Positions 6,745-14,256 of a stretch of 16,358 bases of DNA are shown one piece after another. The stretch spans positions 1-16,358 of the forward strand of contig JBHWOX010000054.1 in the NCBI GenBank assembly GCA_043424615.1, in the 5' to 3' direction. The stretch is from JAUNQW01 sp043424615 (GTDB lineage Bacteria > Bacillota > Bacilli > Lactobacillales > Carnobacteriaceae_A). The translations under genes and the position numbers were made by a program. The notes below the pieces were generated by a model. The model searched no databases and had not been told where the DNA came from. It worked only from the letters and a program-made list of their open reading frames with translations. Every line of letters starts with the position of its first letter. Within the stretch, counting starts at the first letter, position 1.

Positions 6745-7635
6745 GTGTATAGTCGGGGGTTTAATGACTTACATCCATTCAGTCTTTTGCTTTACTATTT
6801 TTTAATTTTTACCGGATTAATGCTCTTCCAACACCCTGTATATTTATTTGTTAGCCTTATCTTTTTAATTGGTCATAATATGATGGTGGATAGGGGACAG
6901 CGATGGAGTCAATGGATCAAACCAACGTTCATATTTGCTTTGATTCTTTTTTTAGTCAACCCTATCTTTAATCGACGAGGCACCCATCTTTTATTTTACT
7001 TCTATGGTAAGCCTGTTCTCTTAGAATCATTGATTATGGGAGCCATGATCGCTTTGAGTTTGATTGCGGTTGTCGCCTTGTTCGCTAGTATGAATCAAAT
7101 TTTAACCGTTGGAAAAATCTCTTATTTAATTTCAAAGTTTACCTACCAATGGCGAATTCTTATCGTTTTGTCTATGCGATTTATTCCACGACTTAGAAAA
7201 CAGTTGGAAGAAATGCTAGCCATACAAGAATTGAAATTCTCCCAAGAAAAAGATTTATCTCTTCGTCAACGGCTCGAGCATGGGATGAAGTTAGTTTCCA
7301 TGTTACTGACAGCCAGTTTGGAAGGTTCGATTCAAACAGCAGATTCGATGACTTCCCGTGGCTATGGGCAAGGGGAGGAAAGTTTTTATGAGTATTATTA
7401 TATTAAGGTTAAGGACAAAGTATTGATCTTCCTGATGGTGATTATTTTTATAGCTTTAATCTACTTGACCTTTCAGTCCTACACCCGCCTAACGTTATAT
7501 CCCTCTTTAGAAAACTGGCAGTGGGGCTGGGGCCATAGCTTAGGATTATTATTATGGTCCGGCCTTTTAGCTGTCCCCTTAATCATGGAAGGAGTTGAAA
7601 AAATTAAATGGCATTCTTATCAGTCAAAAATTTAA
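6745..7635 (+). CDS. ecfT: ECF transporter transmembrane component EcfT (CbiQ family)
   Basis: EcfT is the membrane scaffold that couples the ATPases to the substrate-binding S component. The 296-aa protein has several membrane helices in its first half and, in the cytoplasmic coupling region, RFIPRLRKQLEEMLAIQELK (about 150-169) and ADSMTSRGYGQG (about 199-210), the latter carrying the family's x-R-G coupling signature. Translation starts at GTG 6745 behind a strong AAGGAGGTGG. The 3' end overlaps the ATPase gene by 28 bases. No riboswitch is visible in the short leader. Because this EcfT is in one operon with its own ATPase and S component, it looks like a dedicated (group I) ECF module rather than the shared one encoded near ribosomal protein genes. 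Confidence 0.88.
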   Translation: MYSRGFNDLHPFSLLLYYFLIFTGLMLFQHPVYLFVSLIFLIGHNMMVDRGQRWSQWIKPTFIFALILFLVNPIFNRRGTHLLFYFYGKPVLLESLIMGAMIALSLIAVVALFASMNQILTVGKISYLISKFTYQWRILIVLSMRFIPRLRKQLEEMLAIQELKFSQEKDLSLRQRLEHGMKLVSMLLTASLEGSIQTADSMTSRGYGQGEESFYEYYYIKVKDKVLIFLMVIIFIALIYLTFQSYTRLTLYPSLENWQWGWGHSLGLLLWSGLLAVPLIMEGVEKIKWHSYQSKI

Positions 7636-9260
7636 GCTTTAGCTATCCTCATAGCCCACAGGCCAACTTAAAGGATGTAAGTTTTGACATTCAGCAAGGA
7701 GATTTTAACCTCCTCTGTGGATCGTCGGGCAGTGGTAAATCGACTCTTTTATCCCTTATCAAACATGACATTGCTCCTTATGGAAAAGTTGAGGGCGAGA
7801 TTATGATGGAAGGGCGCAAGATTCAAGACTATAGTGGAGCAGAACGGTCGCAAAAAATCGCTATGGTTTTTCAGCATCCCGATGATCAAATCGTAATGGA
7901 TACTGTAGAAGCTGAGCTGGTTTTTGCTATGGAAAATCTGGCTTTCCCACAAGATCAAATGCGCAAAAAAGTCGCTGAAATTGCTGGCTATTTTTCGTTG
8001 GAGGAATTATTTAAAGAGTCGGTGGAGAATCTATCTGGCGGGCAGAAACAAATTTTGAATTTGGCCTCTGTATTAATTCTTGATCCGGACATCATTATTT
8101 TAGATGAGCCGACCAGCCAGTTGGATCCTATTGCAGCTAATGACTTTATTTCTTTACTGCGACAAATTAATAAAGATTTTGGTGTCACTATCTTGATGGC
8201 TGAGCACCGGCTGGATGAGGTCTTTGATTTAGCAGACCAGGTGATCGTCTTGGACCATGGGCAAGTAATTTATCAGGAACCTCCCAGAGAATTGTGTGAG
8301 AAATTAACCAAAGAAGACGACATCTACCACTATCTACCCACAGCCAGTTTGTTGTATTTAGAATTTCAGCCCTATTTTACTAAACAATCATGTCCTTTGA
8401 ATGTGAGAGAAGCTCGGCAAATACTAGCGGATTGCCCATGTAAGATTGTTTCAAACGCTTCACTTAGTAAAAGAGAACCGTCAGAAAATTTAGTCCGCTT
8501 GCATGCCATTGATTTTCAATATGGTCCCAAAATGGACTTAGTATTAGATAATTTATCCATGGATATTCAAAAAGGAAGCATTCACACTATTATGGGGGCT
8601 AATGCTTCTGGCAAAACGACCTTGTTAAAAATCCTTGCTGGGCTATTGAAGCCCCAACACGGAAAAATCAAGTTCGATGGAGCTAAAGACTTAAAGATAG
8701 CCTACCTCCCACAAAATCCAGCTTTATTCTTCATTGAAGAAACATTGATGGATGAATATCGGCAAATCGTAAAACAACATCAAGTTGAGGAGGGGGATGA
8801 AGTCATCTTCAAAGCCCTACAAACCTTTAAGATGACCGCCTATAAAGACCGTCATCCCTATGATTTAAGCGGAGGAGAATTACAAAAAGCTGCCCTTATA
8901 GGCTGTTTGCTGAGCAAGCCTGACCTATTATTGGTTGACGAACCCAGCAAGGGCTTAGATCCTCTGGCTAAAAAAGATCTTTTATCTATCTTTAAAAAAT
9001 TACAAGATCAGGGTTTAACCATTGTCATGGTGAGTCATGATGTAGCTTTTGCAGCTGATCTAACTGATCAAGTGTCCTTACTTTTTAAAGGGCAAATAAG
9101 TTTAACCACCGACAGGGATACATTTTTCAGGAATAATATGTTTTACAGTACTCAAATGAATCGCATCAGTCGCAAAACGTCTTGCCCTCAAACTTTAACT
9201 TTCAGAGAGGCGGTGGAGCATTGGGATTTTATAAAACCCTCCGACCCTACCTTATCTTAG
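7608..9260 (+). CDS. ECF transporter fused double ATPase (EcfA-EcfA')
   Basis: Two ABC ATPase domains are fused in one 550-aa chain and together power the ECF importer. Domain 1 has Walker A GSSGSGKST (38-46), Q-loop VFQHPDDQ (88-94 region), signature LSGGQKQ (142-148), Walker B IIILDEPTSQLD (162-173) and the switch histidine in MAEH (197-200). Domain 2 has Walker A GANASGKTT (330-338), a Q-loop at LPQNP, signature LSGGELQKA (420-428), Walker B LLLVDEPSKGLD (440-451) and SHD (476-478). All catalytic motifs look intact in both halves. A linker of about 60 residues separates the domains. A tail of about 50 residues follows the second. The gene overlaps ecfT by 28 bases, and its end overlaps the S-component gene by 40 bases, so the three are almost certainly translated as a coupled set. 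Confidence 0.92.
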   Translation: MAFLSVKNLSFSYPHSPQANLKDVSFDIQQGDFNLLCGSSGSGKSTLLSLIKHDIAPYGKVEGEIMMEGRKIQDYSGAERSQKIAMVFQHPDDQIVMDTVEAELVFAMENLAFPQDQMRKKVAEIAGYFSLEELFKESVENLSGGQKQILNLASVLILDPDIIILDEPTSQLDPIAANDFISLLRQINKDFGVTILMAEHRLDEVFDLADQVIVLDHGQVIYQEPPRELCEKLTKEDDIYHYLPTASLLYLEFQPYFTKQSCPLNVREARQILADCPCKIVSNASLSKREPSENLVRLHAIDFQYGPKMDLVLDNLSMDIQKGSIHTIMGANASGKTTLLKILAGLLKPQHGKIKFDGAKDLKIAYLPQNPALFFIEETLMDEYRQIVKQHQVEEGDEVIFKALQTFKMTAYKDRHPYDLSGGELQKAALIGCLLSKPDLLLVDEPSKGLDPLAKKDLLSIFKKLQDQGLTIVMVSHDVAFAADLTDQVSLLFKGQISLTTDRDTFFRNNMFYSTQMNRISRKTSCPQTLTFREAVEHWDFIKPSDPTLS

Positions 9261-9919
9261 TTGGTCTTTTAGGCTTATTGCTTTATATCTTTAGTCGAAT
9301 CGGCCCGCAATATTATTTAGTGATGTCCTTTGTTTTTATGTTTCTGATCTCTGCTCCTTTTATTTATGCTTTTTCAAAAAATGAATTATCCACTCGCGAA
9401 TTGGTCATGCTGGCTTTGCTAGGGGCCATAGCTGCTATTAGTCGGCTACCTTTTGCAGCTATTCCTTCCTTACAGCCTTCATCTTTTGTCATTATCGTTT
9501 CTGGTATGGTGCTGGGTCCTCAATCTGGTTTTGTAGTTGGAGCACTCACTGCCTTGGTCTCGAATTTTTTTCTTGGCCAGGGGCCGTGGACGCCATGGCA
9601 GATCTTTTTTTGGGGTCTCATGGGATTAGTGGCTGGACTTTTTTCAAAAAGCTGGTGGATGAAGAATTTATATGGACGTTGCCTCTATGGGCTTATTGCT
9701 GGTGTTTTATTTGGTTGGGGAATGAATTTGTGGGTCATCATTGGCTTGGGACAAGTATTTAGCTGGTCAAATTTTATTGTTTATAATACGGCTTCTCTTC
9801 CATTTGATCTGACTCATGGCCTTGGGAATGTTTTTTTTCTCTACTTTTTTAGTCCCCATTGGATACGAATCTTGAATCGTTTTAAAGATAAATATGGGTT
9901 GTTTCAAAAATCAGCCTGA
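9221..9919 (+). CDS. ECF transporter S component, probable cobalamin type (CbrT-like)
   Basis: The S component binds the vitamin in the membrane and determines specificity. The 232-aa hydrophobic protein has about six or seven helices. The motifs ELVMLALLGAIAAISRLPFA and especially FFLGQGPWTPWQIFFWGLMG (about 125-144) recall the CbrT-like ECF S proteins associated with cobalamin. I use TTG 9221 because GGTGGAG stands 4-5 bases upstream; an in-frame TTG at 9182 lacks a site and would enlarge the overlap with the ATPase gene. An extra N-terminal helix precedes the core. Cobalamin is supported by the riboswitch and transcobalamin-like surface proteins that follow, not by ligand contacts visible in this gene. 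There is no terminator before the riboswitch, so its transcript may read into that leader. Confidence 0.78.
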   Translation: MGFYKTLRPYLILVGLLGLLLYIFSRIGPQYYLVMSFVFMFLISAPFIYAFSKNELSTRELVMLALLGAIAAISRLPFAAIPSLQPSSFVIIVSGMVLGPQSGFVVGALTALVSNFFLGQGPWTPWQIFFWGLMGLVAGLFSKSWWMKNLYGRCLYGLIAGVLFGWGMNLWVIIGLGQVFSWSNFIVYNTASLPFDLTHGLGNVFFLYFFSPHWIRILNRFKDKYGLFQKSA

Positions 9920-9954
9920 TGCTTCTTCATTAAAAAATGAAAGTGTGCTAGACT

Positions 9955-9963
9955 TGACATAAT
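9955..9963 (+). promoter_or_regulatory. Possible extended -10 promoter for the cobalamin riboswitch transcript
   Basis: TGACATAAT fits an extended -10 (TGn plus CATAAT) and would start RNA about 3-5 bases before P1 of the riboswitch. The embedded TTGACA (9954-9959) has no -10 at a workable distance, so I prefer this reading. Readthrough from the ECF operon is the alternative. Confidence 0.35.
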
Positions 9964-9972
9964 TGAATAGAG

Positions 9973-10130
9973 TTTGAAGGTTGCTATAGTAGCCTATAGC
10001 ATTAAAAGGGAAGTTGGTGAAAATCCAACACGGTACCGCCACTGTAAATGGGAGTGCTAAACAAGCCACTATCGTAAGATGGGAAGGGTTTAGGTCATGA
10101 TGAACATGAGTCAGGATATCTGCCTTCAAA
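9973..10130 (+). ncRNA. Cobalamin riboswitch aptamer
   Basis: The aptamer is closed by an 8-bp perfect P1, TTTGAAGG (9973-9980) with CCTTCAAA (10123-10130). GCTATAG (9983-9989) pairs with CTATAGC (9994-10000). The conserved core GGGAAGTTGGTGAAAATCC follows at 10008-10026, where GTTGG/CCAAC (10013-10029) forms a hairpin, then CCGCCACTGT (10036-10045) and the B12 box AGTCAGGATATCTGCC (10109-10124). These are the diagnostic segments of adenosylcobalamin-class riboswitches. Ligand binding normally lowers expression of the genes downstream, here the two surface proteins. Confidence 0.96.
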
Positions 10131-10135
10131 TATGC

Positions 10136-10227
10136 CATTCAACTTACGAGTATAAGCTGAATGAAAAGATTAGGCTTTTTAGCTACTTTTTTCAGAACTT
10201 ACTCTCGTAGTAGGTTATTTTTTTTGT
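10136..10227 (+). terminator. Riboswitch expression platform with terminator
   Basis: The terminator stem is AACTTACT (10196-10203) with AGTAGGTT (10209-10216), one G-U pair, loop CTCGT, then a T tract to 10226. Upstream, CATTCA-A-CTTA (10136-10146) pairs with TAAG-C-TGAATG (10153-10163). The segment AACTTACGAG (10141-10150) can instead pair with CTCGTA and GGTT inside the terminator loop and 3' arm, so it could act as an antiterminator. The two hairpin loops are also complementary (ACGAG with CTCGT). Confidence 0.75.
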
Positions 10228-10254
10228 TTTCATGATGAAAAGAGGAGAATGAAG

Positions 10255-12408
10255 ATGAAACAACACGATTTAGTCAAAAATATTTTTTATAGTCTGACTG
10301 CGACTGCTATCTTAACTGGAGCAAGTTTAGCAGCAGATGTGAACACGGTCGAAGCCGCTGTTCTTGAGCAAGGTGCCACAGTTGAGGCTTTAGATGCGAA
10401 TGGGGAATCAGCTTTAGCCTTAACTTCTGTGGTAATTCAAGACGGAGATACAGCTGAAGATGTTTTTAATCGGGCAGCTGAAAAAAATAATACCACTTTT
10501 GGAGGCGACCAACACCCTGAATACGGCTTAACGGTAAAAGAAGTAGGGGGGCTTAAACCTTCTGGCGAGACAGAATACTGGTCATTAGTGGATAATGGCC
10601 AATATGCTCAAAAAGGAGTGAGTTCCTTAGAAGTCGAAAATGGGGACAACCTCCGTTTCCAACTAGTAGATTGGACTGTTGAAGCTCAAGAAGTTCCTGT
10701 CAGTCTCTCTGCTTTGGATGCTAAGGGACATTATGTTATTGAAGAAAGCAAGCTACAATTGCAACCTCACTCCACTGCTCATGATGCTTTAAATTCAGCC
10801 GCCAAGCAACAGGGTGTTCCTGTTTCTCTGAGCGTGGACGATACCTATCACGCCTTTGTTAATCAAATTGGTGACCAGCCTTTAGAAGAAGATGAGTTTT
10901 GGTCATTTACTGTTAATGGCGAAATGGCTGAGACGGGGATTTCTTCCTACCGACTCCAAGCCGATGATAAGATTCAATTCCAAGTTCAGTCGATGAAGGC
11001 AAACGCTGGCGGATCGACGGATTCTACTGATCAAACGACTGATCAAAAAGAAGAGAAAAAAGAGTCCAACTCCAAAGACTTAGCGGATTCAGGACTGTCA
11101 TTTAGTAAAAGTCTAGAGTACTTGAGCCAGCAAAACCCAGATCTTTCTTACGGTAATGAATGGGAAGTCATCGCCAAAGCTAATTTAGGTCAAGACATTC
11201 CTGCTGATTATCTGAAGTCAGTCACTCAAACGGTAAAAGAAAACCAAGGACAATTAGGTCGTCTAGAAAATCAAAAAGTCATCATTGCCTTAACCTTAAT
11301 GGGAGAAGATCCTAGAAATGTAGCAGGATATGATTTGGTCAAAGAAATGATTGAAAATCCAACAATCACTACATTAAATGGACAAATTTACACCCTATTA
11401 GCAGCTGATAGTGGGGCTTACCAACTTCCCGCTGGCAAACGTCAAGAATTAGTTGAAATCATTGTCAATAGTGAATTAGAACAGGGAGGATTTGCTTTTT
11501 ACGGTAACCAACCATCTATTGATATTTCCGCTATGGCTCTGGCTGCCTTGGCCCCTTATCAGGAGCAAGCAGAAGTGAAAGCGGTCATTAATCGCACCGT
11601 TGAATTCTTATCTCAACAGCAAACAAATAATGGTGGATTTATAAATGAAGCAGGTGGCGGTGATACGAGTGAAGCAGTGTCACAAGTCATCATTGGATTG
11701 TCAACCGTTGGCGTTGACCCAAGCTCTGAAAGTTTTACTAAGGACGGTCACGATCTCCTTGATCATCTCGCTGACTTCCAAAATGCTGACGGGTCATTCT
11801 CTCATTTAGAAGGGGTTGCGCCAACCAACTCTATGTCTAGCCAGCAAGCCCTTTTAGCTCAGATTGCTTACCAAAAATTCTTAAATGGCGAGGGTAGCAT
11901 TTATGCTCTATCCACCCCTCAAAAAGATGAAAACCTGTCATCTGAAAAAGATCAAACAGAGACACCGGCTGAAGAAAAACCAACAGAGACACCGGCTGAA
12001 GAAAAACCGACTGAGGAAAAACCAGCTGAAGAAAAACCAACCGAAGACAAAAATAATGATGCTAACCCAGCAACAGATAAAAAAGAGCAAAAACCAGCAG
12101 GCCCTTCTTCAGATCAAAAAGGAGAAATGGCTGAACAAAAACAAGAAGAAAAAGACTCTAATCCAGCAAAAGAACCACAGCAAGTTGACGAAAAACTTCA
12201 ACAAGTTCCAGCAGGAGAAGGTAAAGTCTCTACACTAGCTAGCCAAGAGCAAGAAAAAGATGATAAATCTTCTGTTTCAACTGAAAAAGTAGGCGAAGAG
12301 TCAGCTTCTCTACCTGCAACAGGTGTTAGTGGAGGACTAGCATTCAGCTTAGCTTTTATTACATCTGGTTTGGGCTTAGCCTACCATTCCAAAAAAGATA
12401 AAAAATAA
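10255..12408 (+). CDS. LPXTG wall-anchored cobalamin-capture protein (intrinsic factor/transcobalamin-like)
   Basis: This secreted, wall-anchored 717-aa protein has a signal peptide (about 1-35, cut near VEAA), two DUF4430 transcobalamin-type beta domains (about 57-140 and 160-246, each with an aromatic-W-S...NG motif: YWSLVDNG and FWSFTVNG), and a short acidic linker. After these comes an alpha-helical (alpha/alpha barrel) region of about 280-545 with repeats such as LEQGGFAFYG, NNGGFINEAGGGDTSEA and NADGSFSHLEG and the closing PTNSMSSQQALLAQIAY, like the alpha domain of intrinsic factor. A Pro/Glu/Lys-rich spacer (565-680), the sortase motif LPATG (686-690), a membrane helix and a KKDKK tail end the protein. 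I start at ATG 10255, 7 bases after AGAGGAG; ATG 10249 is too close to it. The riboswitch just upstream supports a cobalamin role. Ligand binding itself is inferred. Confidence 0.85.
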   Translation: MKQHDLVKNIFYSLTATAILTGASLAADVNTVEAAVLEQGATVEALDANGESALALTSVVIQDGDTAEDVFNRAAEKNNTTFGGDQHPEYGLTVKEVGGLKPSGETEYWSLVDNGQYAQKGVSSLEVENGDNLRFQLVDWTVEAQEVPVSLSALDAKGHYVIEESKLQLQPHSTAHDALNSAAKQQGVPVSLSVDDTYHAFVNQIGDQPLEEDEFWSFTVNGEMAETGISSYRLQADDKIQFQVQSMKANAGGSTDSTDQTTDQKEEKKESNSKDLADSGLSFSKSLEYLSQQNPDLSYGNEWEVIAKANLGQDIPADYLKSVTQTVKENQGQLGRLENQKVIIALTLMGEDPRNVAGYDLVKEMIENPTITTLNGQIYTLLAADSGAYQLPAGKRQELVEIIVNSELEQGGFAFYGNQPSIDISAMALAALAPYQEQAEVKAVINRTVEFLSQQQTNNGGFINEAGGGDTSEAVSQVIIGLSTVGVDPSSESFTKDGHDLLDHLADFQNADGSFSHLEGVAPTNSMSSQQALLAQIAYQKFLNGEGSIYALSTPQKDENLSSEKDQTETPAEEKPTETPAEEKPTEEKPAEEKPTEDKNNDANPATDKKEQKPAGPSSDQKGEMAEQKQEEKDSNPAKEPQQVDEKLQQVPAGEGKVSTLASQEQEKDDKSSVSTEKVGEESASLPATGVSGGLAFSLAFITSGLGLAYHSKKDKK
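11956..12044 (+). repeat. Tandem 27-base repeats in the wall-spacer coding region
   Basis: Two 27-base units (11956-11982 and 11983-12009) differ only at the last base and encode TETPAEEKP-type units; partial, diverged copies continue to about 12044. The period is a multiple of three, so gain or loss of units would change spacer length without shifting the frame. Confidence 0.85.
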
Positions 12409-12432
12409 TTGATTTAAGAAAGGGAAGACGAC

Positions 12433-13221
12433 GTGAAAAAATATAGAAATATAATTATTGGGGGGATTGCCCTTCTCCTCTTTGTCGTTCTAGGAATTTC
12501 TTTTGGGCCTGACCAGCAGTTTGACAGCGACAGTCAAGCGGAGACCGAGCTGTTAGCATCTGACAAGGAATCGGACAAGTCCACTAAAAAAGACCAAAAT
12601 TCTGAGAATGAGAAAGAGGATACGGAGCAGAAAGACAAGAAAGAAGAAAAAGAGAAAAACAGTAAGGACAAATCAACTTCTTCTAAATCTGACAAAGATT
12701 CAGATAAAGATAAAAATAAAAAATCCTCTGCTCAACAGAAGAAAAAAGATAAACAAAAAGACAATAAAAACACATCGACTGCTAAAAAGAATGAAAAAGA
12801 ATCTTCTTCCCAGTCTCAACAAGCAAAGCCAGAAAAAAATAAACAAGCCCAACAGCCTCAAAAACCCCAAGCTTCTGCACCTAAGCAGAAGGAGGAGCCT
12901 GCTCCACAACCGGCACCCAGCCCAACAGCTACTGTTTCAGTAAGTGGAATTTTAGGTCCTACTTCCGTTCCACTTCAAGGCAATGATACCGCCTTATCAG
13001 TGACTCAGCGTGCTTTGGCTCAAGCAGGGATAGCGATTAGCGTCAGAGGTGGTGGCGGATCAGCTTATGTTGAAGGAATTGGTGGTCTCTTTGAATTTGA
13101 CCGAGGCCCTTATAGCGGCTGGAAATATGCTGTCAATGGTTCTTATCCTGGTATGAGTGCTGGGGCCTATGGTGTCCAAGCGGGTTCTTCTGTTTCATGG
13201 GTTTATGTAGAATCTTATTAA
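12433..13221 (+). CDS. Membrane-tethered DUF4430 (transcobalamin beta-like) protein
   Basis: The 262-aa protein has a short basic N-terminus and one membrane helix (about 6-24) with no lipobox cysteine, so it should stay anchored with its bulk outside. A very hydrophilic Lys/Asp/Glu/Ser linker (27-about 145) and a Pro/Gln-rich stretch lead to a single C-terminal DUF4430 domain (about 167-262), with VSGILGPTSVPLQGNDTALSVTQ-like start (by position 170-192), the SGWKYAVNG motif (228-236) and final VSWVYVESY. GTG 12433 follows AAAGGGAAG and comes 24 bases after the LPXTG gene, so both share the riboswitch-controlled transcript. I infer that it receives cobalamin from the wall protein and passes it to the S component. 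DUF4430 domains outside cobalamin systems exist, so the ligand is not proved. Confidence 0.82.
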   Translation: MKKYRNIIIGGIALLLFVVLGISFGPDQQFDSDSQAETELLASDKESDKSTKKDQNSENEKEDTEQKDKKEEKEKNSKDKSTSSKSDKDSDKDKNKKSSAQQKKKDKQKDNKNTSTAKKNEKESSSQSQQAKPEKNKQAQQPQKPQASAPKQKEEPAPQPAPSPTATVSVSGILGPTSVPLQGNDTALSVTQRALAQAGIAISVRGGGGSAYVEGIGGLFEFDRGPYSGWKYAVNGSYPGMSAGAYGVQAGSSVSWVYVESY

Positions 13222-13238
13222 TCCTTCAGTGATGAGGG

Positions 13239-13268
13239 AAAGGCGATCCTCAACGGACCGCCTTTTTG
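13239..13268 (+). terminator. Rho-independent terminator closing the cobalamin surface operon
   Basis: AAAGGCG (13239-13245) pairs with CGCCTTT (13259-13265), extended inside by TCC/GGA, and is followed by TTTTTGTTTT. It ends the transcript of the two surface genes. Confidence 0.85.
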
Positions 13269-13288
13269 TTTTGAAATATGGTATTTTT

Positions 13289-13298
13289 GAAACGTTTC
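13289..13298. promoter_or_regulatory. 10-base palindrome upstream of the PHP gene, possible operator
   Basis: GAAACGTTTC is a perfect palindrome 62 bases before the chosen start, next to TATTAT/TATGAT (-10-like) at 13299-13307. It resembles LacI/GalR-family operators with a central CG but does not fit the cre consensus spacing. A matching -35 is not obvious. Confidence 0.25.
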
Positions 13299-13360
13299 TA
13301 TTATGATAAGGGAGACTAAAGATTCGCATGAAGCTCAGTTGCCATGAGGGAGGTCCTGTA

Positions 13361-14161
13361 ATGAATTTCTATGATACGCATATGCATTCTTCATTATCTT
13401 TTGATTGCCGCGAGACTGTTGAAAATTATGTTAAACAGAGTAAAGGATGTTTAGCTTTTACCGATCATTTGGAATTAAATAATCCAATCAATGATTTTCA
13501 AGATGATATTCCCGATTTCGACCAATTATTCGAATGGAAAGAAAGTTTAAAAAACGACCATCAGATCGAATTGATGGCTGGTGTAGAAATTGGCTATTTT
13601 AAAGAACGTCAAAAAGATATTGAAGCTATTTTAGAGCAGTATGATTTTGACTTAATCCTCTTATCTTGCCACCATAATGGCGAATACGATTATATGGACG
13701 AACCCTGGCGTGATTGCCGTGAAAATATGGTCATGAATTATGTGGACGATCTTTTGGAAACAGTTGAAGAATTTCCAAAGGGTCATATTCTAGCCCATTT
13801 TGACTATGGCTTTAGGGTTCATAATATGTCTACTGATTTAATTGAGCCTTATAAAGATAAATTGCGACAAGTTTTCAAATTAATGGTTGAAAATGAGCTG
13901 GCATTCGAATTAAATTCAAAAAGTATATTCAAATATAAAAATCGCGACCTCTATGAATGGGCCATCCCTGAATACCAGAAACTGGGCGGGAGCTTATTCT
14001 CTTTAGGGTCTGATGCACATCAAGCGAGCGACATGTTTTTAGATTTCAAGCAATTAATTATTTTATTGGAACGATTTAAAGTAAACGAAATTGTTCAAGT
14101 GAAAAATAAAGAGCTGGAGCTCATGCCCTTAGAAAAAGTGAAGGCAGACTTGAGTCGATAA
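13361..14161 (+). CDS. PHP-domain phosphoesterase, histidinol-phosphatase (HisJ/HisK)-like
   Basis: This 266-aa cytoplasmic metal-dependent phosphoesterase shows the PHP motifs in order: DTHMHSSLSFDC (5-16, metal ligands His7 and His9), AFTDHLE (32-38), MAGVEIGY, LLSCHHNGEYDYMDEPW, HILAHFDYGFR and SLGSDAH near the C-terminus. These are the ligand positions of the histidinol-phosphatase branch. I begin at ATG 13361, which has GAGGGAGGT 7 bases upstream and starts directly at the family N-terminus; an earlier in-frame ATG at 13328 has no site. No other histidine genes are nearby, so the substrate may be another small phosphate ester. It lies alone between two terminators, in its own transcript. 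Confidence 0.8.
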   Translation: MNFYDTHMHSSLSFDCRETVENYVKQSKGCLAFTDHLELNNPINDFQDDIPDFDQLFEWKESLKNDHQIELMAGVEIGYFKERQKDIEAILEQYDFDLILLSCHHNGEYDYMDEPWRDCRENMVMNYVDDLLETVEEFPKGHILAHFDYGFRVHNMSTDLIEPYKDKLRQVFKLMVENELAFELNSKSIFKYKNRDLYEWAIPEYQKLGGSLFSLGSDAHQASDMFLDFKQLIILLERFKVNEIVQVKNKELELMPLEKVKADLSR

Positions 14162-14176
14162 AGAAGGAGTCAGGGT

Positions 14177-14215
14177 CCGTATTATATTTGCAAACAAATA
14201 TAATACGGCTTTTTT
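14177..14215 (+). terminator. Rho-independent terminator after the PHP gene
   Basis: A perfect 14-bp stem, CCGTATTATATTTG (14177-14190) with CAAATATAATACGG (14195-14208), and a 4-base loop are followed by CTTTTTT. Confidence 0.95.
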
Positions 14216-14227
14216 GGCTCAATAATC

Positions 14228-14256
14228 AAGACAATGAGGCTAACAAATGTTAAAAT
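14228..14256 (+). promoter_or_regulatory. Possible promoter of metNI
   Basis: AAGACA (14228-14233) and TAAAAT (14251-14256) stand 17 bases apart, with TGT before the -10 giving an extended -10. It is the best candidate in the short gap. There is no room for a SAM riboswitch or T-box between here and metN at 14310. Confidence 0.4.

Noticed and set aside
9954..9959. TTGACA as a -35 element before the riboswitch
   Set aside because: The position 17 bases downstream falls in P1 (9973-9980) and has no -10-like hexamer; an extended -10 reading of TGACATAAT fits better.
9911..10138. Minus-strand 75-aa frame across the riboswitch
   Set aside because: It is antisense to the conserved cobalamin riboswitch, has no recognisable motif and no ribosome site.
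11956..12044. CRISPR-like repeat array
   Set aside because: The repeats are directly adjacent, in frame and encode a Pro/Glu/Lys spacer; there are no unique spacers.
11885..12238. Lysine-rich 117-aa frame inside the LPXTG gene, and a similar one at 12608-12943
   Set aside because: These are out-of-frame readings of A-rich low-complexity linkers, without ribosome sites; the DUF4430 genes fully explain the regions.
13285..13300. cre site upstream of the PHP gene
   Set aside because: GAAACGTTTC is palindromic, but the flanking bases and the spacing around CG do not match the 14-base cre consensus used for the 1943 site.
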